Positions 44,982 to 57,014 of a stretch of 64,000 bases of DNA are shown in pieces (the first letter of the stretch is position 1; the number at the start of each line of letters is the position of its first letter). The translations under genes and the position numbers were made by a program. Source of the stretch: Chimaeribacter californicus. Its GTDB lineage: Bacteria; Pseudomonadota; Gammaproteobacteria; Enterobacterales; Enterobacteriaceae. The DNA lies in the NCBI RefSeq assembly GCF_002858675.1, contig NZ_PJZF01000003.1, forward strand, positions 294,113 to 358,112. The letters run 5' to 3'. Under the pieces are notes generated by a model. The model was not told the origin of the DNA and did no database searches. It was given only the letters and a program-made list of their open reading frames with translations.

Positions 44982-46676
44982 TCAATAGTTCCAGTTGAGG
45001 TTGAAGCCGAAGGTGGCCGGGTCGGTGCGGAAGTTTGCCGGTCTGGAGAGCGGTACCCCGGCGAACAGGTCATAGCCCACGCCGAACGCGCTGCCGCGCA
45101 GCCCCACCACGCCACCGGCGAGATGTTTACCCACCAGCCAGTCGGCAGACGCGCCGCCCACTTCGCCGTAATCAATGCCGAGGTAGAGCTCCTGCGCGGG
45201 TAACGGGGTTTTCCAGGCAAGATCGTTGCGCAGATACCAGCCGCGATCGGCGGACAAACTGAGTTCGCCGTCAAAGCCGCGCACCGTCCAGCGGCCGCCC
45301 AGGGCGATCTGATCCTGAGGTGTCAGCGCGGCGTCACTTATCTGACGGAAATAGCTGGGGGTGTAACGGAATGGCTGACCAAACAGCGTGAACGGCAGAT
45401 CCCAGGCGGCGGTGATCTGCACAATTTTTGCCAGCGCGCTGCCCTCGTCGAAATACTCTTCCGGCGCGGGCTGCGCGCCGAACCAGCGGGTGCCGCGTTG
45501 TAATGACATCCCGGCATCCAGCGTTGAGGCACCGAAGTAGTGGCGGTGCTGCACGCCGAGCTTCCAGGCGGAGGTGTTGCGCCGCTGCACCTCCACTTCC
45601 GCGTCATTAATAAAGTTGCGCGACTGGCGCATCAGCAGGTCATAGCTGAGGGTGGTTTTCTGGTTGGCGTTGCGGTGCAACACGCGGCTGAGGGAGAGGG
45701 TGAGGTTTTGGCTGTCGCCGCTGTAGCGATAGTCGCCCTGGTGCCCGGCAACGGTCTGATGGTAGCGGCTGCGGTTGCCGGTCACGCCGAGTGACCAGTA
45801 ACCGAACGGCAACGAGTAGTGCAGCGTGCCGTTTTCACTGCTCAGCGCGTTGCCCGGTGCCATATCCTGCCCCAGCGACAGATAGAACATATCGCTGAGC
45901 GACAACGGGTTATCGAGGTAAAGCGTCATGCCGCCCTGATAGCGGCCGGTGCTCGCACTGCCTGCATCGTCCAGCGACAGGCCCAGCCGCCACATCCGCG
46001 ACTGCGCCCAGCTCACCTGCAGGTCGCTGGCGCCGGGCACGCTGCCCGGCACAATCTGGATATCCGCCTGCACCGTCGGCAGGCGTTGCAGGTTTTCCAG
46101 CCCCTGCTCAATATCACGCAGATCCAACAGCCCTTGTTCGCGGGCGGGCAAGGTGGAATAAGGCTGGATATAGGCAGGCGATGAATGATTAACCGTGATC
46201 TTATTTACCCTGCCCGGCACCACCGCCAGCGTTAATTTCCCGCGGGTTAAATCCTGTGACGGTGCCAATACCCGGCTGGTAATAAAGCCGTGTGAAATCA
46301 TCCTGTTCTGAAGTAATGCCATGAGCTGGGAAATACCACGGCTGCCCAGGCACCGCCCGCGGCCGCTGTCTGCCAGCCGCTGTAACGGTAACCAGCCCGG
46401 CAAGGCCTCCCGGCCGGTAAGCTCGACGGTCTCAATGTGAAAACAGGGCGTTTCAGGTGGGAACAGCGTGCCGGTCTCTTGGGGAGTCGCGCTCAGGCGG
46501 ACGGCGGGCGCAGGCTGTTGGCGTGCCGCTTCCCGGGCTTGCTGTTGTTGTTGCTGGTGGATAAGTTGTTGGCGGCCCGTGGTCAGCGGCAGCGGGCTTT
46601 CCGCTGCGGCGGCGCTCCCTGACGTGAGTAATAACAGCACGCCGGGTAATGCCCCCGCTCTTTTTATTCCTTGCAT
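44982..46676 (-). CDS. cdiB: CdiB two-partner secretion outer membrane transporter
   Basis: A 564-residue Omp85/TpsB transporter that exports CdiA. It has a signal peptide (GALPGVLLLLTSGSAAAA), a Gln-rich periplasmic helix (residues 35-55), two POTRA domains (CFHIETVELTGREALPGW; ISHGFITSRVLAPSQDLTRGKL...) and a 16-strand barrel. The lid-loop motif of the family is seen in ALGGRWTVRGFDGE (VRGF), and the protein ends in NLNWNY. Order cdiB-cdiA-cdiI is that of Enterobacteriaceae CDI loci. Confidence 0.93.
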   Translation of the reverse strand: MQGIKRAGALPGVLLLLTSGSAAAAESPLPLTTGRQQLIHQQQQQQAREAARQQPAPAVRLSATPQETGTLFPPETPCFHIETVELTGREALPGWLPLQRLADSGRGRCLGSRGISQLMALLQNRMISHGFITSRVLAPSQDLTRGKLTLAVVPGRVNKITVNHSSPAYIQPYSTLPAREQGLLDLRDIEQGLENLQRLPTVQADIQIVPGSVPGASDLQVSWAQSRMWRLGLSLDDAGSASTGRYQGGMTLYLDNPLSLSDMFYLSLGQDMAPGNALSSENGTLHYSLPFGYWSLGVTGNRSRYHQTVAGHQGDYRYSGDSQNLTLSLSRVLHRNANQKTTLSYDLLMRQSRNFINDAEVEVQRRNTSAWKLGVQHRHYFGASTLDAGMSLQRGTRWFGAQPAPEEYFDEGSALAKIVQITAAWDLPFTLFGQPFRYTPSYFRQISDAALTPQDQIALGGRWTVRGFDGELSLSADRGWYLRNDLAWKTPLPAQELYLGIDYGEVGGASADWLVGKHLAGGVVGLRGSAFGVGYDLFAGVPLSRPANFRTDPATFGFNLNWNY

Positions 46677-46815
46677 TATTCCCTACCCCTTCTTTAATTG
46701 CGGGAACATACAGGGATTCAGCAAGGGCAAAAATTAAGATTTACTACATCCTGATTTCAGAAGAAGTTCACGCTAAGCAGTGAAATAATAAGGAAATAAA
46801 CCAATACAACGCCAT

Positions 46816-46841
46816 AAAAAAAGCCGCCTTAGAAGGCGGCT
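46816..46841 (-). terminator. nuo operon terminator
   Basis: On the minus strand the stem AGCCGCCTT/AAGGCGGCT is followed by seven T residues, 20 bases after the nuoN stop. A T run follows on the plus strand too. It separates nuoN from the cdiB promoter region. Confidence 0.85.
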
Positions 46842-46860
46842 CTGTTTTTTATACAGGCTA

Positions 46861-48318
46861 TTACAGCAGCGGCTGCGCGGCCTGAACCAGCGAAATCAGC
46901 GGTTGCGGGAAGATACCCAGCAGCAGCACCAGAATCGCGGAGATCAGTACTACCACCCCACCGGCGGTAAACGCCCAGTTGGTCGGCGTGTCGCGTTGCA
47001 ATTCTGCCGGGGCGTTGAGGTAGAGGCTCACGGTCACGCGCAGGTAGTAGTAGAGGCCAATCGCACTGCCCACCACCACTGCACCGGTCAGCCACCACAG
47101 GTGCGCGCTGACACCCATCGCAATCACGAAGAACTTACCGATGAAGCCCAGTGTGACCGGGATACCCGCCAGCGACAGCATCATCACCGTCATCACCGCA
47201 GAGAGGATCGGCTTATGCCAGAACAGCCCACGGTAAGAGAACAGGGATTCCGCATCCGGCCCGGTGTAGGGGCTGGACATCAGGCTGACCACCCCGAAGG
47301 CACCCAGGCTGCTGAACAGGTAACCCGCCAGGTAGACGCCCACGGTTTCCATCGCCAGCTGGTGCGTCTGCACGGCGATTAATGCCACCAGCAGGTAGCC
47401 CAGATGGGCAATGGATGAGTAGCCGAGCAGGCGTTTAATGTTGCTCTGGCTGACCGCCATGATGTTACCGAACAGGATGGAGCAGACCGCGATAATCGCC
47501 AGCACGGTACGTACCGCTTCGCTGTCAGTGACCGGCGCATACAGGAACAGGCGCATCACCACTGCGAAAATCGCAATCTTGCTGGCGGTCGCCAGGAAGG
47601 TGGAGACCGGTGCCGGCGCCCCCTGATAGACGTCCGGCGTCCAGAGCTGGAACGGTACCAGCGACAGCTTGAAGCCGAGGCCGACAATCATCATGCCCAG
47701 GCCCGCCAGCAGCAGCGGCTGATGCAGCATGCTGTCACTCATACTCTTGCCAAGGCCGACGAATGACAGGTCGCCGGAATCTGCGTAGAGCAGCGCCATC
47801 CCGAACAGTAGGAAGGAGGAGGCCGCCGCAGAGAGCAGCATGTACTTGATGCTGGCCTCCAGCGAGCGTTTCTGCCGGTAGGCATAGCCAATCAGGCCAA
47901 ACAGCGGCAGCGAGACCAGCTCAATCCCGAGGAACAGCGAGGCCAGATGGTTGGCGCTGGCCAGCAAAATGCCGCCCATCGCCGCAATCAGCACCAGCAG
48001 GTAGAACTCTTCCTTGTTGTCCGGGTAGCCCGCCAGCCACGGGTAGGCAAAGGTGCAGGTCGCCAGGCTGGCCAACAGCACCAGCCCGGTGTACAGCATC
48101 GAGTAGCCATCCACACGCAGCAGCGGCGTGACATCCAGCGCGCCGTTTTGCCAGACAAAATAAAGCGACAGCAACGCCAGGTTCAGCCCGATAACCGAAA
48201 GAGTCGCGTTGAAAAAGTGGTCGCGTCGCCACGCAATGCACAGCATCACAACCACCACCGTCAATCCGACGATCAATAGTGGTAATAGTGCGATCAGGTG
48301 TTGAGGAGTAAATGTCAT
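46861..48318 (-). CDS. nuoN: NADH-quinone oxidoreductase subunit N
   Basis: A 485-residue antiporter-like subunit of the complex I membrane arm, the same length as in E. coli, with 14 TM helices. The proton-channel region is [40 protein letters not shown]. The discontinuous helix and second half-channel lie around [20 protein letters not shown]. Six bases separate it from nuoM. Confidence 0.97.
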   Translation of the reverse strand: MTFTPQHLIALLPLLIVGLTVVVVMLCIAWRRDHFFNATLSVIGLNLALLSLYFVWQNGALDVTPLLRVDGYSMLYTGLVLLASLATCTFAYPWLAGYPDNKEEFYLLVLIAAMGGILLASANHLASLFLGIELVSLPLFGLIGYAYRQKRSLEASIKYMLLSAAASSFLLFGMALLYADSGDLSFVGLGKSMSDSMLHQPLLLAGLGMMIVGLGFKLSLVPFQLWTPDVYQGAPAPVSTFLATASKIAIFAVVMRLFLYAPVTDSEAVRTVLAIIAVCSILFGNIMAVSQSNIKRLLGYSSIAHLGYLLVALIAVQTHQLAMETVGVYLAGYLFSSLGAFGVVSLMSSPYTGPDAESLFSYRGLFWHKPILSAVMTVMMLSLAGIPVTLGFIGKFFVIAMGVSAHLWWLTGAVVVGSAIGLYYYLRVTVSLYLNAPAELQRDTPTNWAFTAGGVVVLISAILVLLLGIFPQPLISLVQAAQPLL

Positions 48319-48324
48319 GGCGAA

Positions 48325-49854
48325 TTACGGCCTTGTTGTTGAAATGGATGGAATCACAGACCCGAACCAGTGCTGCACATTGCTCATCGCCGCATGGGAC
48401 GTGTCCAGGATTGGCTGCGGATAAATCCCCAGCAACACCAGCAACACCACCAGCAACAGAATGATGAACAGCTCACGCAGCGACATCCCAGGCAGCGGCT
48501 GATCGGATTTCGGCGTACCGAAATAGGCACGCTGCAACATAATCAACGAGTAGACCGAGGCAAACACCAGACCAAAGGTTGAGATCACGGTAATCACCGG
48601 CACCACACTGAAACTGCCGAACAGAATCATGAATTCGCCGACGAAGTTACCGGTGCCCGGCATCCCCAGCGTAGCGACAGCAAAGAACATCGACAACGCC
48701 GGGATGAACTTGATGCGCCCCCAGAGGCCACCCATCAGGCGCATGTCACGGGTATGCAGGCGCTCGTAAAGCTGGCCGCAGATGATGAACAGACCGGCAG
48801 CCGAGAGGCCGTGGGCGATCATCTGAATCACGGCACCCTGATAAGCCAGCTGGCTGCCGGTGAAGATGGCAATCAGCACGAAGCCCATGTGTGACACGCT
48901 GGTGTAGGCGATCAGGCGTTTGATGTCCGTCTGGGCGAAGGCCATCCAGGCACCGTAGAAGATGCCGATCACGCCGAGCCACATGGCAATCGGCGCGAAC
49001 TCTGCCGACGCATGCGGGAACAGCGGCAGGCTGAAGCGCAGCAGGCCGTAGGCCGCGGTTTTCAGCAAAATCCCGGCCAGGTCCACGGAACCGGCAGTCG
49101 GGGCCTGGCTGTGGGCATCCGGCAACCAGCCGTGCAACGGTACCACCGGCATTTTCACCGCGAAGGCGATGAAGAAGCCCAGCATAAGCAGGTATTCAAC
49201 GTTATGCGACATCGGCGTGTTCAGCAGCGCTTCGTAGCTGAACGTCCAGACCCCGGTGGCGTTGTAGTGCACAAACACCAACCCGAGGATGGCGATCAGC
49301 ATCACCAGCCCGCTCGCCTGGGTGTAGATGAAGAACTTGGTCGCCGCCGTGATGCGCGTTTTCCCGTCTGACGCTTTATGCCCCCACAGCGCAATCAGGA
49401 AGTACATCGGCACCAACATCATTTCCCAGAAGAAGAAGAACAGGAACATGTCGATGGCGAGGAATACGCCGATCACGCCGCCCAGGATGAACATCAGGTT
49501 CAGGTGGAAAAAGCCCTGATAGCGCTCAATCTCACGCCACGAACAGAGCACCGCCAGCACGCCGAGCAGGCCGGTGAGCACCACCATCAGCAGTGACAGG
49601 CCATCCAGTGCCAGATGGAATTCAATGCCGAAACGCGGGATCCACGACAGACGGAATTCAGACTGCCATTGCGGAATGCCCTGCGGCACCAGTAAAGAAT
49701 AACCCCCCTGCAACCAGAGTTGCAGTGACAGTGCCAGCGTCAGCCCCATGGCGATCAGAGCGATCCAGCGCGGTACCTTGCTACCGAAGCGCTCAAACTG
49801 CCAACACAGCAGACCGCCGATAAAGGGGATAAGAATTAGCCAAGGTAGTAGCAT
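48325..49854 (-). CDS. nuoM: NADH-quinone oxidoreductase subunit M
   Basis: A 509-residue, 14-TM antiporter-like proton-pumping subunit, the same length as E. coli NuoM. The conserved Glu in TM5 lies in FFFFFWEMMLVPMYFLIALWG and the Lys in FAVKMPVVPLHGWLPDAHSQAPTAGSV. TDIKRLIAYTSVSHMGFVL marks the second channel. A 106-base gap separates it from nuoL, the largest gap among the membrane-arm genes; E. coli has a similar one. Confidence 0.97.
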   Translation of the reverse strand: MLLPWLILIPFIGGLLCWQFERFGSKVPRWIALIAMGLTLALSLQLWLQGGYSLLVPQGIPQWQSEFRLSWIPRFGIEFHLALDGLSLLMVVLTGLLGVLAVLCSWREIERYQGFFHLNLMFILGGVIGVFLAIDMFLFFFFWEMMLVPMYFLIALWGHKASDGKTRITAATKFFIYTQASGLVMLIAILGLVFVHYNATGVWTFSYEALLNTPMSHNVEYLLMLGFFIAFAVKMPVVPLHGWLPDAHSQAPTAGSVDLAGILLKTAAYGLLRFSLPLFPHASAEFAPIAMWLGVIGIFYGAWMAFAQTDIKRLIAYTSVSHMGFVLIAIFTGSQLAYQGAVIQMIAHGLSAAGLFIICGQLYERLHTRDMRLMGGLWGRIKFIPALSMFFAVATLGMPGTGNFVGEFMILFGSFSVVPVITVISTFGLVFASVYSLIMLQRAYFGTPKSDQPLPGMSLRELFIILLLVVLLVLLGIYPQPILDTSHAAMSNVQHWFGSVIPSISTTRP

Positions 49855-49960
49855 GGCGTTTGGTGTCCCTTATTTGAATAAACGTGAAACGTGCTGTCCG
49901 GCAGGCGGCCAATACCTGGCTCACCTGCCCGCATTGCATTGTTTGACAAACTATTATTCG

Positions 49961-51805
49961 TTAAACCACTAACAACAGCGCCAGTACGACCACTGCACCC
50001 AGACCCATTGACGCCATATACCAGCGCACCTGGCCATTTTCCGTAAGAACCAGCCCGCGGTTACCCACGCGGGTAATCAATGCCGGCAGGTTCATCAGAG
50101 AATTCAGCGGATCGCGGTGCAGCAATTTCGCAATGAACAGATAAGGTTTGACGAAGATTTTGTCGTAGAGCCAGTCAAAGCCCCACGCATGGAACCACCA
50201 GACCGTAAAGAAGCGGCCGGGGGCACTCTTCGCCACACTGTTCACCAGAGAACGCTTGCCCAGATAGAGGGCAGCTGCCAGCAGGATGCCGACAATCGCC
50301 ACGATCCCAGAGGTGATTTCCAGCATCATCTTGCCGTCTTCACCGAAGTGATTCTCCGGCAGCACACCCGCCAGCGGCGGCGTAATCAATGCGCCGACAA
50401 AGGTCGAGAGCACCAGCAGCACAATCAGCGGCAGGTGATGGGTAATGCCCTTACCGGCGTGCGCCTTGGTTTTCGGCTCACCGTGGAACACGATAAAGAT
50501 CATGCGGAAGGTATAGAGCGAGGTCAGGAAGGCACCGACCAGCCCGGCAAGCATCAGGTTGATGTGGCCATTGGCAAAGGCACCAAACAGGATCTCATCT
50601 TTACTGTAGAAGCCCGCGGTAATCAGCGGCAGAGCCGCCAGCGCCGCGCCGCCTACCAGGAAGCAGACATACACCAGCGGAATGGTTTTACGCAGGCCGC
50701 CCATCTTGAAGATGTTCTGCTCGTGGTGGCAGGCCAGGATCACCGAACCCGAGGAGAGGAACAGCAACGCCTTGAAGAACGCGTGGGTCATCAGGTGGAA
50801 GATCGCCGCATCCCATGCCTGCACGCCCAGCGCCAGGAACATGTAACCAATCTGGCTCATGGTGGAGTAGGCCAGCACACGTTTGATGTCGGTCTGTACC
50901 AGCGCGGCAAACCCGGCCAGCAGCAGCGTCACGGCACCAATAATCCCCACCAGATGCAGCACTTCCGGCGCCATCAGGAACAGGCCATGGGTGCGGGCAA
51001 TCAGGTAGACACCCGCCGTAACCATGGTCGCGGCGTGGATCAGCGCGGAAACCGGCGTCGGGCCGGCCATTGCGTCCGCCAGCCAGGTCTGTAACGGCAA
51101 CTGCGCGGATTTACCGACCGCGCCGCCCAGCAGCATCAGGGTGGCCCAGGTGATCGCCGTGTCGCCTACCGCCAGTTTCTGCGGGGCCAGTACCATCAGT
51201 TCACGGATGTTCAGCGTGCCCAGCTCGTGGTAAAGGATAAACAGCGCAAAGGCCAGGAACACGTCACCCACGCGGGTCACGATAAACGCCTTCATCGCCG
51301 CTTTGCCGTTCTCCGGATTGGTGTAGTAGAAACCAATCAGCAGATAGGAGCAGAGCCCCACCCCTTCCCAGCCGAGATAGAGCAGCAGCAGGTTATCGGC
51401 CAGCACCAGAACCACCATGCTGGCGATAAACAGGTTGGTGTAGGCGAAGAAGCGTGAGTAGCCCTCCTCTCCCCGCATGTACCAGGAAGCGAACATATGG
51501 ATGAAGAAGCCCACACCGGTCACCACCGACAGCATGGTCAGCGACAGGCCGTCCAGCGTCAGGGTCGCAGCGATGTTGAAATCGCCGACCTGCATCCAGT
51601 TCCACAGGTTCTGGTTAAACACCTGCATCCCGGCTGCACGCTGGCTGAGGAAATCCATCCCGACATAGACGGTAACCAGCGCCGCCAGGCCAATGGAGCC
51701 GACACCCACGGTGGCCGACAGGTTTTCTGACCAGCGGCCGCGGGAAAATGCCAACAGCAAAAAGCCGATCAGCGGTAGCAGAACAGTTAAGTAGAGTAAG
51801 TTCAT
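49961..51805 (-). CDS. nuoL: NADH-quinone oxidoreductase subunit L
   Basis: A 614-residue subunit at the distal tip of the membrane arm, with 16 TM helices and the long lateral helix (C-terminal [31 protein letters not shown]). Channel residues are in [21 protein letters not shown] (Glu) and [40 protein letters not shown] (Lys region). Its ATG overlaps the nuoK stop by four bases. Confidence 0.97.
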   Translation of the reverse strand: MNLLYLTVLLPLIGFLLLAFSRGRWSENLSATVGVGSIGLAALVTVYVGMDFLSQRAAGMQVFNQNLWNWMQVGDFNIAATLTLDGLSLTMLSVVTGVGFFIHMFASWYMRGEEGYSRFFAYTNLFIASMVVLVLADNLLLLYLGWEGVGLCSYLLIGFYYTNPENGKAAMKAFIVTRVGDVFLAFALFILYHELGTLNIRELMVLAPQKLAVGDTAITWATLMLLGGAVGKSAQLPLQTWLADAMAGPTPVSALIHAATMVTAGVYLIARTHGLFLMAPEVLHLVGIIGAVTLLLAGFAALVQTDIKRVLAYSTMSQIGYMFLALGVQAWDAAIFHLMTHAFFKALLFLSSGSVILACHHEQNIFKMGGLRKTIPLVYVCFLVGGAALAALPLITAGFYSKDEILFGAFANGHINLMLAGLVGAFLTSLYTFRMIFIVFHGEPKTKAHAGKGITHHLPLIVLLVLSTFVGALITPPLAGVLPENHFGEDGKMMLEITSGIVAIVGILLAAALYLGKRSLVNSVAKSAPGRFFTVWWFHAWGFDWLYDKIFVKPYLFIAKLLHRDPLNSLMNLPALITRVGNRGLVLTENGQVRWYMASMGLGAVVVLALLLVV

Positions 51806-52104
51806 CCGCGCATCTCACTGACAGTATCAATATTCAGGGTATGGCGACGGCGATAGAGCTGGAGCAACAGCGCCAGGCCAACGCTGGCCTCTGCCGCCGC
51901 GAGGCTGATCGCCAGGATATACATCACCTGGCCGTCGGCCTGCCCCCAATAGCTTCCTGCCACCACGAAGGCCAGTGCGGCCGCGTTGATCATCACCTCA
52001 AGGCTTATCAGCATAAACAACAGGTTGCGACGAACCAGCAACCCGGTCAGCCCCAGCACAAACAGAATGGCCGCCAGAATCAGGCCGTGTTGTAGAGGGA
52101 TCAT
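51802..52104 (-). CDS. nuoK: NADH-quinone oxidoreductase subunit K
   Basis: A 100-residue, three-TM subunit, the same length as in E. coli. The membrane Glu residues in [16 protein letters not shown] and [21 protein letters not shown] are those needed for proton transfer. Four-base overlaps with both nuoJ and nuoL imply coupled translation. Confidence 0.97.
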   Translation of the reverse strand: MIPLQHGLILAAILFVLGLTGLLVRRNLLFMLISLEVMINAAALAFVVAGSYWGQADGQVMYILAISLAAAEASVGLALLLQLYRRRHTLNIDTVSEMRG

Positions 52105-52646
52105 GCTTTTTCCTCCGTTTTTCTCTTCACCGCGTCATTGCTCAGCACCTCGCCGGGCTTCTGTTCGCGGCCCACGTGGTAAGCCACCACCAGGCCGGCC
52201 AGCAGCAACATTGAGGCCAGCTCAACCGCCAGCACATAGGGGCCGAACAAGCTGATGCCCACCGCTTTCGCATCGATCATCTGGCCGTCGATGCCCTGAT
52301 CGTTGATGGTGCGGATGGCGTAAATCAGCACCGCCAGCAGCAGCAGGGACAGAATGCCGGGACCGGCCCAGGCTGAAGGTTTCAGCCAGGTACGCTCCTG
52401 TTCCTGCACCGAGTTGCCGATGTTGAGCATCATCACCACGAACACGAACAGCACCATAATGGCCCCGGCATAGACGATGATCTCCAGCGCGCCCGCGAAA
52501 TAGGCGCCCAGTGAGAAGAACACCGCGGCAATCGCCAGCAGGGAGACAATCAGGTACAGCAGGGCATGCACGGGGTTGGTGTGCGAGATGACGCGGATAG
52601 TCGCGACCACGGCCACCAATGCGGCGATATAAAAGGCGTATTCCAT
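52101..52646 (-). CDS. nuoJ: NADH-quinone oxidoreductase subunit J
   Basis: A 181-residue five-TM subunit. The TM3 pi-bulge region [25 protein letters not shown] is the conserved part involved in coupling. The C-terminus is hydrophilic ([11 protein letters not shown]). nuoI ends 13 bases upstream; it overlaps nuoK by four bases. Confidence 0.96.
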   Translation of the reverse strand: MEYAFYIAALVAVVATIRVISHTNPVHALLYLIVSLLAIAAVFFSLGAYFAGALEIIVYAGAIMVLFVFVVMMLNIGNSVQEQERTWLKPSAWAGPGILSLLLLAVLIYAIRTINDQGIDGQMIDAKAVGISLFGPYVLAVELASMLLLAGLVVAYHVGREQKPGEVLSNDAVKRKTEEKA

Positions 52647-52659
52647 GCTTGCTGGCTCC

Positions 52660-53202
52660 TTAAGGCATCAGGCCTTTGACGTCGATCGGTTTGGCTTCAT
52701 TTTCCGCATCGCCTTTCGCTTTGCCGTCAATTGCCATACCGGCCATCCGGTAGAAGTTATATTCCGGATATTTACCCGGCCCGGAGATCAGCAGATCCTC
52801 TTTCTCATACACCAGATCCTGGCGTTTAAACTCGCCCAGCTCGAAGTCCGGCGTCAGCTGGATAGCGGTGGTCGGGCACGCCTCTTCACACATGCCGCAG
52901 AAAATGCAGCGGGAGAAGTTGATGCGGAAAAATTCCGGGTACCAGCGTCCGTCTTTCGTTTCTGCTTTTTGCAGGGAAATACAGCTGACCGGGCAGGCGA
53001 CCGCACACAGGTTACAGGCCACGCAGCGCTCTTCGCCGTCCGGATCGCGCGTCAGCACGATGCGGCCACGGTAACGCGGCGGCAGGTAAACCGGCTCTTC
53101 CGGATACATCTGGGTTTCACGCTTACTGAACGCGTGTAACCCGATCATCCAGATACTGCGTAGCTGGGTGCCGAAACCAACCACTAACTCTTTCAATGTC
53201 AT
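52660..53202 (-). CDS. nuoI: NADH-quinone oxidoreductase subunit I (two 4Fe-4S clusters)
   Basis: A 180-residue ferredoxin-like subunit of the hydrophilic arm. The two Cys motifs [16 protein letters not shown] and [16 protein letters not shown] bind clusters N6a and N6b that lead to N2 in NuoB. Length equals that of E. coli. There is a 14-base gap after nuoH. Confidence 0.97.
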   Translation of the reverse strand: MTLKELVVGFGTQLRSIWMIGLHAFSKRETQMYPEEPVYLPPRYRGRIVLTRDPDGEERCVACNLCAVACPVSCISLQKAETKDGRWYPEFFRINFSRCIFCGMCEEACPTTAIQLTPDFELGEFKRQDLVYEKEDLLISGPGKYPEYNFYRMAGMAIDGKAKGDAENEAKPIDVKGLMP

Positions 53203-53216
53203 GGTTCATTCACCCC

Positions 53217-54194
53217 TTATTGAGCGTTGTACAAAATGACCGCGGCAGTCGCCAGCAGGTTCAGCAAGGTCAGCGGCAGGCAAACTTTCCAGCCGAATGA
53301 CATCACCTGGTCATAACGCGGACGCGGCAGCGCCGCACGGATCAGGATAAACATCATCATGAAGAAGGCCGTTTTCAGCGCGAACCAGATAAACGGCGGC
53401 AGGAACGGACCCTGCCAGCCGCCGAAGAACAACGTCACAATCAGGGCAGATACCGTCACAATCCCGATATATTCTCCCACAAAGAACAGCCCGAATTTCA
53501 TGCCGGAATATTCAATGTGGTAACCATCGGCCAGTTCCTGCTCGGCTTCCGGCTGGTCAAACGGATGGCGGTGACACACGGCCACCCCGGCAATCGCAAA
53601 GGTCAGGAAGCCGAAGAACTGCGGAATGATGTTCCACACGTGCGCCTGGTCATTAACGATGTCAGCCATATTGAACGACCCAGCCTGCGCCACCACGCCC
53701 ATCAGTGACAGGCCGAGGAACACTTCGTAGCTCAGGGTTTGGGCAGAGGCACGCATCGCCCCCAGCAGCGAGTATTTGTTGTTACTCGACCAGCCGGCGA
53801 ACAGCACGGCGTACACCGTGAGGCCGGCCATCATCAGGAAGAACAGAATCCCGATGTTCAGGTTAGATACCGCCCAGGTCGGGCTGACCGGCACAATGGC
53901 GAAGGCCAGCAGCAACGAGGTAAACGCGATCATCGGGGCCAGGGTGAAGATCGCCCGGTCGGTGAACGGCGGCACCCAGTCCTCTTTGAAGAACATCTTG
54001 ATCATGTCGGCCACCAGCTGGAGCGACCCGCCCCAGCCGACACGGTTTGGCCCGTACCGGTTCTGGAACAGGCCGAGCAGGCGGCGTTCACCGAAGCTCA
54101 TGAACGCACCGCAGGAGACCACGACCAGCAGAATCACCACCGCTTTCAGGATGGCGATCAGCACATCGATCACCTCAGAGGTAAACCAACTCAT
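53217..54194 (-). CDS. nuoH: NADH-quinone oxidoreductase subunit H
   Basis: A 325-residue eight-TM subunit that forms the quinone entry channel with NuoB and NuoD. Conserved stretches are [47 protein letters not shown] and the Glu-rich loop [27 protein letters not shown]. It overlaps the nuoG stop by four bases. Confidence 0.97.
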   Translation of the reverse strand: MSWFTSEVIDVLIAILKAVVILLVVVSCGAFMSFGERRLLGLFQNRYGPNRVGWGGSLQLVADMIKMFFKEDWVPPFTDRAIFTLAPMIAFTSLLLAFAIVPVSPTWAVSNLNIGILFFLMMAGLTVYAVLFAGWSSNNKYSLLGAMRASAQTLSYEVFLGLSLMGVVAQAGSFNMADIVNDQAHVWNIIPQFFGFLTFAIAGVAVCHRHPFDQPEAEQELADGYHIEYSGMKFGLFFVGEYIGIVTVSALIVTLFFGGWQGPFLPPFIWFALKTAFFMMMFILIRAALPRPRYDQVMSFGWKVCLPLTLLNLLATAAVILYNAQ

Positions 54195-56917
54195 AATGCC
54201 GCCTCCCGCAGATTTTCAACCGTTGCTCCTGCCAGGATCGGCGGAATACCCGGCAACCCCAGCGGCAGGCCAAGTTGCCCCTGGCTGAGGGTCTCACTCA
54301 GGCGTACCGGCAGGCGCAGGCGCTGACCGGCGCAGGTGAATTCCACCAGCGCACCCGGATTGACGCCCAGACGGGCTACATCGTCACGGCTGACCATCAC
54401 ATACGGCTGCGGCATCCGTTGCTGGATGACCGGCGCACGCTGGGACAGCTCTTCACTGCCGAAAAGATGATAGTAAGGGGCAACCCGCCACTGGCCGGCC
54501 ACCGCCGGTGCAGCAGCCGGCACGTCACGGAACCAGTCGAGGCTGCCCTCCCCTGCTTCAATCAGGCGCACACCCGGATCGCCGTGGCGCAGGTGGCCGC
54601 CCACTTCGTCCTGGAACTTGTTCCAGGCCTGTGGGGAGTTCCAGCCCGGTGCCCAGGCAAACGGCACCTGATTGCGGTCGGCCAGCGGGCTGTTGTTCCC
54701 TTCCATTGAGAATGCAAACATGGTGTCACGGTCTACCGGCTGACGCGGCTCATGCACGTTGATATTCGCGCGCATCGCCGTGCGGCCGCTGGAGCGGTGC
54801 GGGGAACGGGAAAGCTTCTGCCCGCGGATACGGAAAGAGGCATCCGGTGCCGCTTCGCGGATGGCGCTGAGTTGCGGCAGCGCGGTCACGCAGGCGTCAA
54901 TCACATCATCCAGTTGCGTCCAGTCCACCTGGCGGCTGGTATAGACGGAGTGCAGCGAGTGCATCCAGCGCCAGCTCTCCAGCATTGCCACGCTGTGGTC
55001 GTAGTACGCCGGGTCATACACCTGGAAGAAGCGCTGGGCGCGGCCTTCCTGATTCACCAGCGTGCCGTCACTTTCTGCAAAGCTGGCGGCCGGCAGCACC
55101 AGAGTCGCTTTATCCATCAGCGCGGTATGCTGGTGGTCGGCCACAATCAGGTTGCTGACGTTTGCCAGGGCGGCATCAACGCGGTCAGCGGCGGCATGGC
55201 GGTAGAGATCGTTCTCCATCACGATGGCGCTGTCTGCGTGCCCGTTCGCCAGCATCGCCAGCGCGTCGTCGAGCGAACCGCCGCCCATCAGGGCCAGGCC
55301 CATGCTGTTGGCGGCCGAGGCCACAAAGGTGATGCCGACATTGCTGCCGCGGGTTTTCAGCGCACGGGCCACGTTCGCGGCGGCAGCGATCACCGCGTCA
55401 CTGCCGGCGCTGCTGCCGGTGATGATCAGCGGTTTTTGCGCACCGGCCAGGGCCTGCACGATCACGTCCATTTTGCCTTTCAGGCCTTCAGCGAGATCGC
55501 TGACGGCCGGGGCGCTGTCGTCCAGTGCATGGGCAATGGCGAAACCGAGGCGCGCCTGCTCTTCCACCGGGGCGCGGTAGCTCCAGGCGGCGATGTCATC
55601 CATTTTGGTGCTGTCAACGCTGGTCATAAACAGCGGATGTTTGGCGTGCTGACCGATGTTAAGCACGGCCGCGATCTGCCAGTCAGCCACACGCTGGGCG
55701 GCAGCCATCTGGCGCGCTTTGCCTTTCACCGCCTGCCGGACGGAAAGCGCAATGCGGGCGCCGGTCTGGGTCAGATCTTCACCCAGGATCAGCACCGCGT
55801 CATAGCTCTCAATCTCGCGCAACGACGGCGTATGTACGCCGCTGTTTTGCAGGATGTTCAGCATCATTTTCAGCCGCGCCTGCTCGGGAGCCGCAATGCC
55901 GGTATAGAAGTTTTCAGCGCCGACCAGCTCGCGCAAGGCGAAGTTGCTCTCCAGGCTGGCGCGCGGCGAGCCGATACCGATGGTTTTTTTCGCCTGACGC
56001 AGAATATCCGCTGCGCCCTGCATCGCCTGCTCGGCATTGAGTTCGATCCAGTCATTACCGCGCCGCTGGCGGGGATGTTTGGGCCGATCTTTCAGGTTGA
56101 CGTAGCCATAGCCAAAGCGGCCGCGGTCACACAGGAAATACTGGTTAACCGTGCCGTTATAGCGGTTTTCAATACGGCGCAGTTCACCGTAGCGCTCGCC
56201 GGGGCTGGTGTTACAGCCGACGCTGCACTGCTGGCAGATGCTCGGGGCAAACTGCATGTCCCACTTACGGTTATAGCGTTCGGAGTGCGTTTTGTCGGTG
56301 AAGACGCCGGTCGGGCAGACTTCCACCAGGTTGCCGGAGAATTCACTCTCCAGCACGCCATCTTCCGGGCGGCCGAAATAGACATTGTCATGCGCGCCGT
56401 AGACCCCAAGATCGGTGCCGTCGGCATAATCTTTGTAGTAGCGCACGCAGCGGTAACAGGCGATACAGCGGTTCATCTCATGGGAGATAAACGGCCCAAG
56501 ATACTGGTTCTGGTGGGTGCGTTTGGTAAAGCGGTACCGGCGGAAACTGTGGCCGGTCATTACCGTCATATCCTGCAGGTGGCAGTTGCCGCCCTCCTCG
56601 CAGACCGGGCAGTCATGCGGGTGGTTGGTCATCAGCCATTCAACGACGCTCTCACGGAAATCCCTCGCTTCTTTATCATCAATCGAGATAAAGGTGCCAT
56701 CCGATGCGGGTGTCATACAGGACATCACCAGGCGGCCACGGGTATCTTCCGCATTTTGGTACTGCTTAACCGCACATTGGCGGCAAGCGCCGACGCTTCC
56801 CAGCGCCGGATGCCAGCAAAAATAAGGAATATCGAGGCCGAGAGAGAGGCAAGCCTGTAACAGGTTGTCCGCTCCGTCTACGTCGTATTCTTTGCCGTCT
56901 ACATGAATCGTAGCCAT
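54191..56917 (-). CDS. nuoG: NADH-quinone oxidoreductase subunit G
   Basis: A 908-residue Fe-S subunit of the peripheral arm. Cluster motifs in order: [15 protein letters not shown] (N1b), [15 protein letters not shown] (N5, with His), [13 protein letters not shown] with CPTGVF (N4) and CQQCSVGCN (N7). A molybdopterin-oxidoreductase-like domain without cofactor follows. I chose the ATG at 56917 ([13 protein letters not shown]), giving exactly the E. coli length; an ATG three codons upstream is possible. The gap to nuoF is 97 bases. Confidence 0.97.
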   Translation of the reverse strand: MATIHVDGKEYDVDGADNLLQACLSLGLDIPYFCWHPALGSVGACRQCAVKQYQNAEDTRGRLVMSCMTPASDGTFISIDDKEARDFRESVVEWLMTNHPHDCPVCEEGGNCHLQDMTVMTGHSFRRYRFTKRTHQNQYLGPFISHEMNRCIACYRCVRYYKDYADGTDLGVYGAHDNVYFGRPEDGVLESEFSGNLVEVCPTGVFTDKTHSERYNRKWDMQFAPSICQQCSVGCNTSPGERYGELRRIENRYNGTVNQYFLCDRGRFGYGYVNLKDRPKHPRQRRGNDWIELNAEQAMQGAADILRQAKKTIGIGSPRASLESNFALRELVGAENFYTGIAAPEQARLKMMLNILQNSGVHTPSLREIESYDAVLILGEDLTQTGARIALSVRQAVKGKARQMAAAQRVADWQIAAVLNIGQHAKHPLFMTSVDSTKMDDIAAWSYRAPVEEQARLGFAIAHALDDSAPAVSDLAEGLKGKMDVIVQALAGAQKPLIITGSSAGSDAVIAAAANVARALKTRGSNVGITFVASAANSMGLALMGGGSLDDALAMLANGHADSAIVMENDLYRHAAADRVDAALANVSNLIVADHQHTALMDKATLVLPAASFAESDGTLVNQEGRAQRFFQVYDPAYYDHSVAMLESWRWMHSLHSVYTSRQVDWTQLDDVIDACVTALPQLSAIREAAPDASFRIRGQKLSRSPHRSSGRTAMRANINVHEPRQPVDRDTMFAFSMEGNNSPLADRNQVPFAWAPGWNSPQAWNKFQDEVGGHLRHGDPGVRLIEAGEGSLDWFRDVPAAAPAVAGQWRVAPYYHLFGSEELSQRAPVIQQRMPQPYVMVSRDDVARLGVNPGALVEFTCAGQRLRLPVRLSETLSQGQLGLPLGLPGIPPILAGATVENLREAAL

Positions 56918-57014
56918 AGTCAGCATGCTTCCACGAGGCCCGTGCAGGCACGGGCGTTAATCAAAAATTCTAAAGGGCGCGGGCGGGATAAGGTCCCCAC
57001 CTCTGCGACGGCCA

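Noticed and set aside
54752..56860. Long plus-strand open frame (702 codons) across nuoG
   Set aside because: It is the mirror frame of a highly conserved gene; no recognisable motifs and no start signal.
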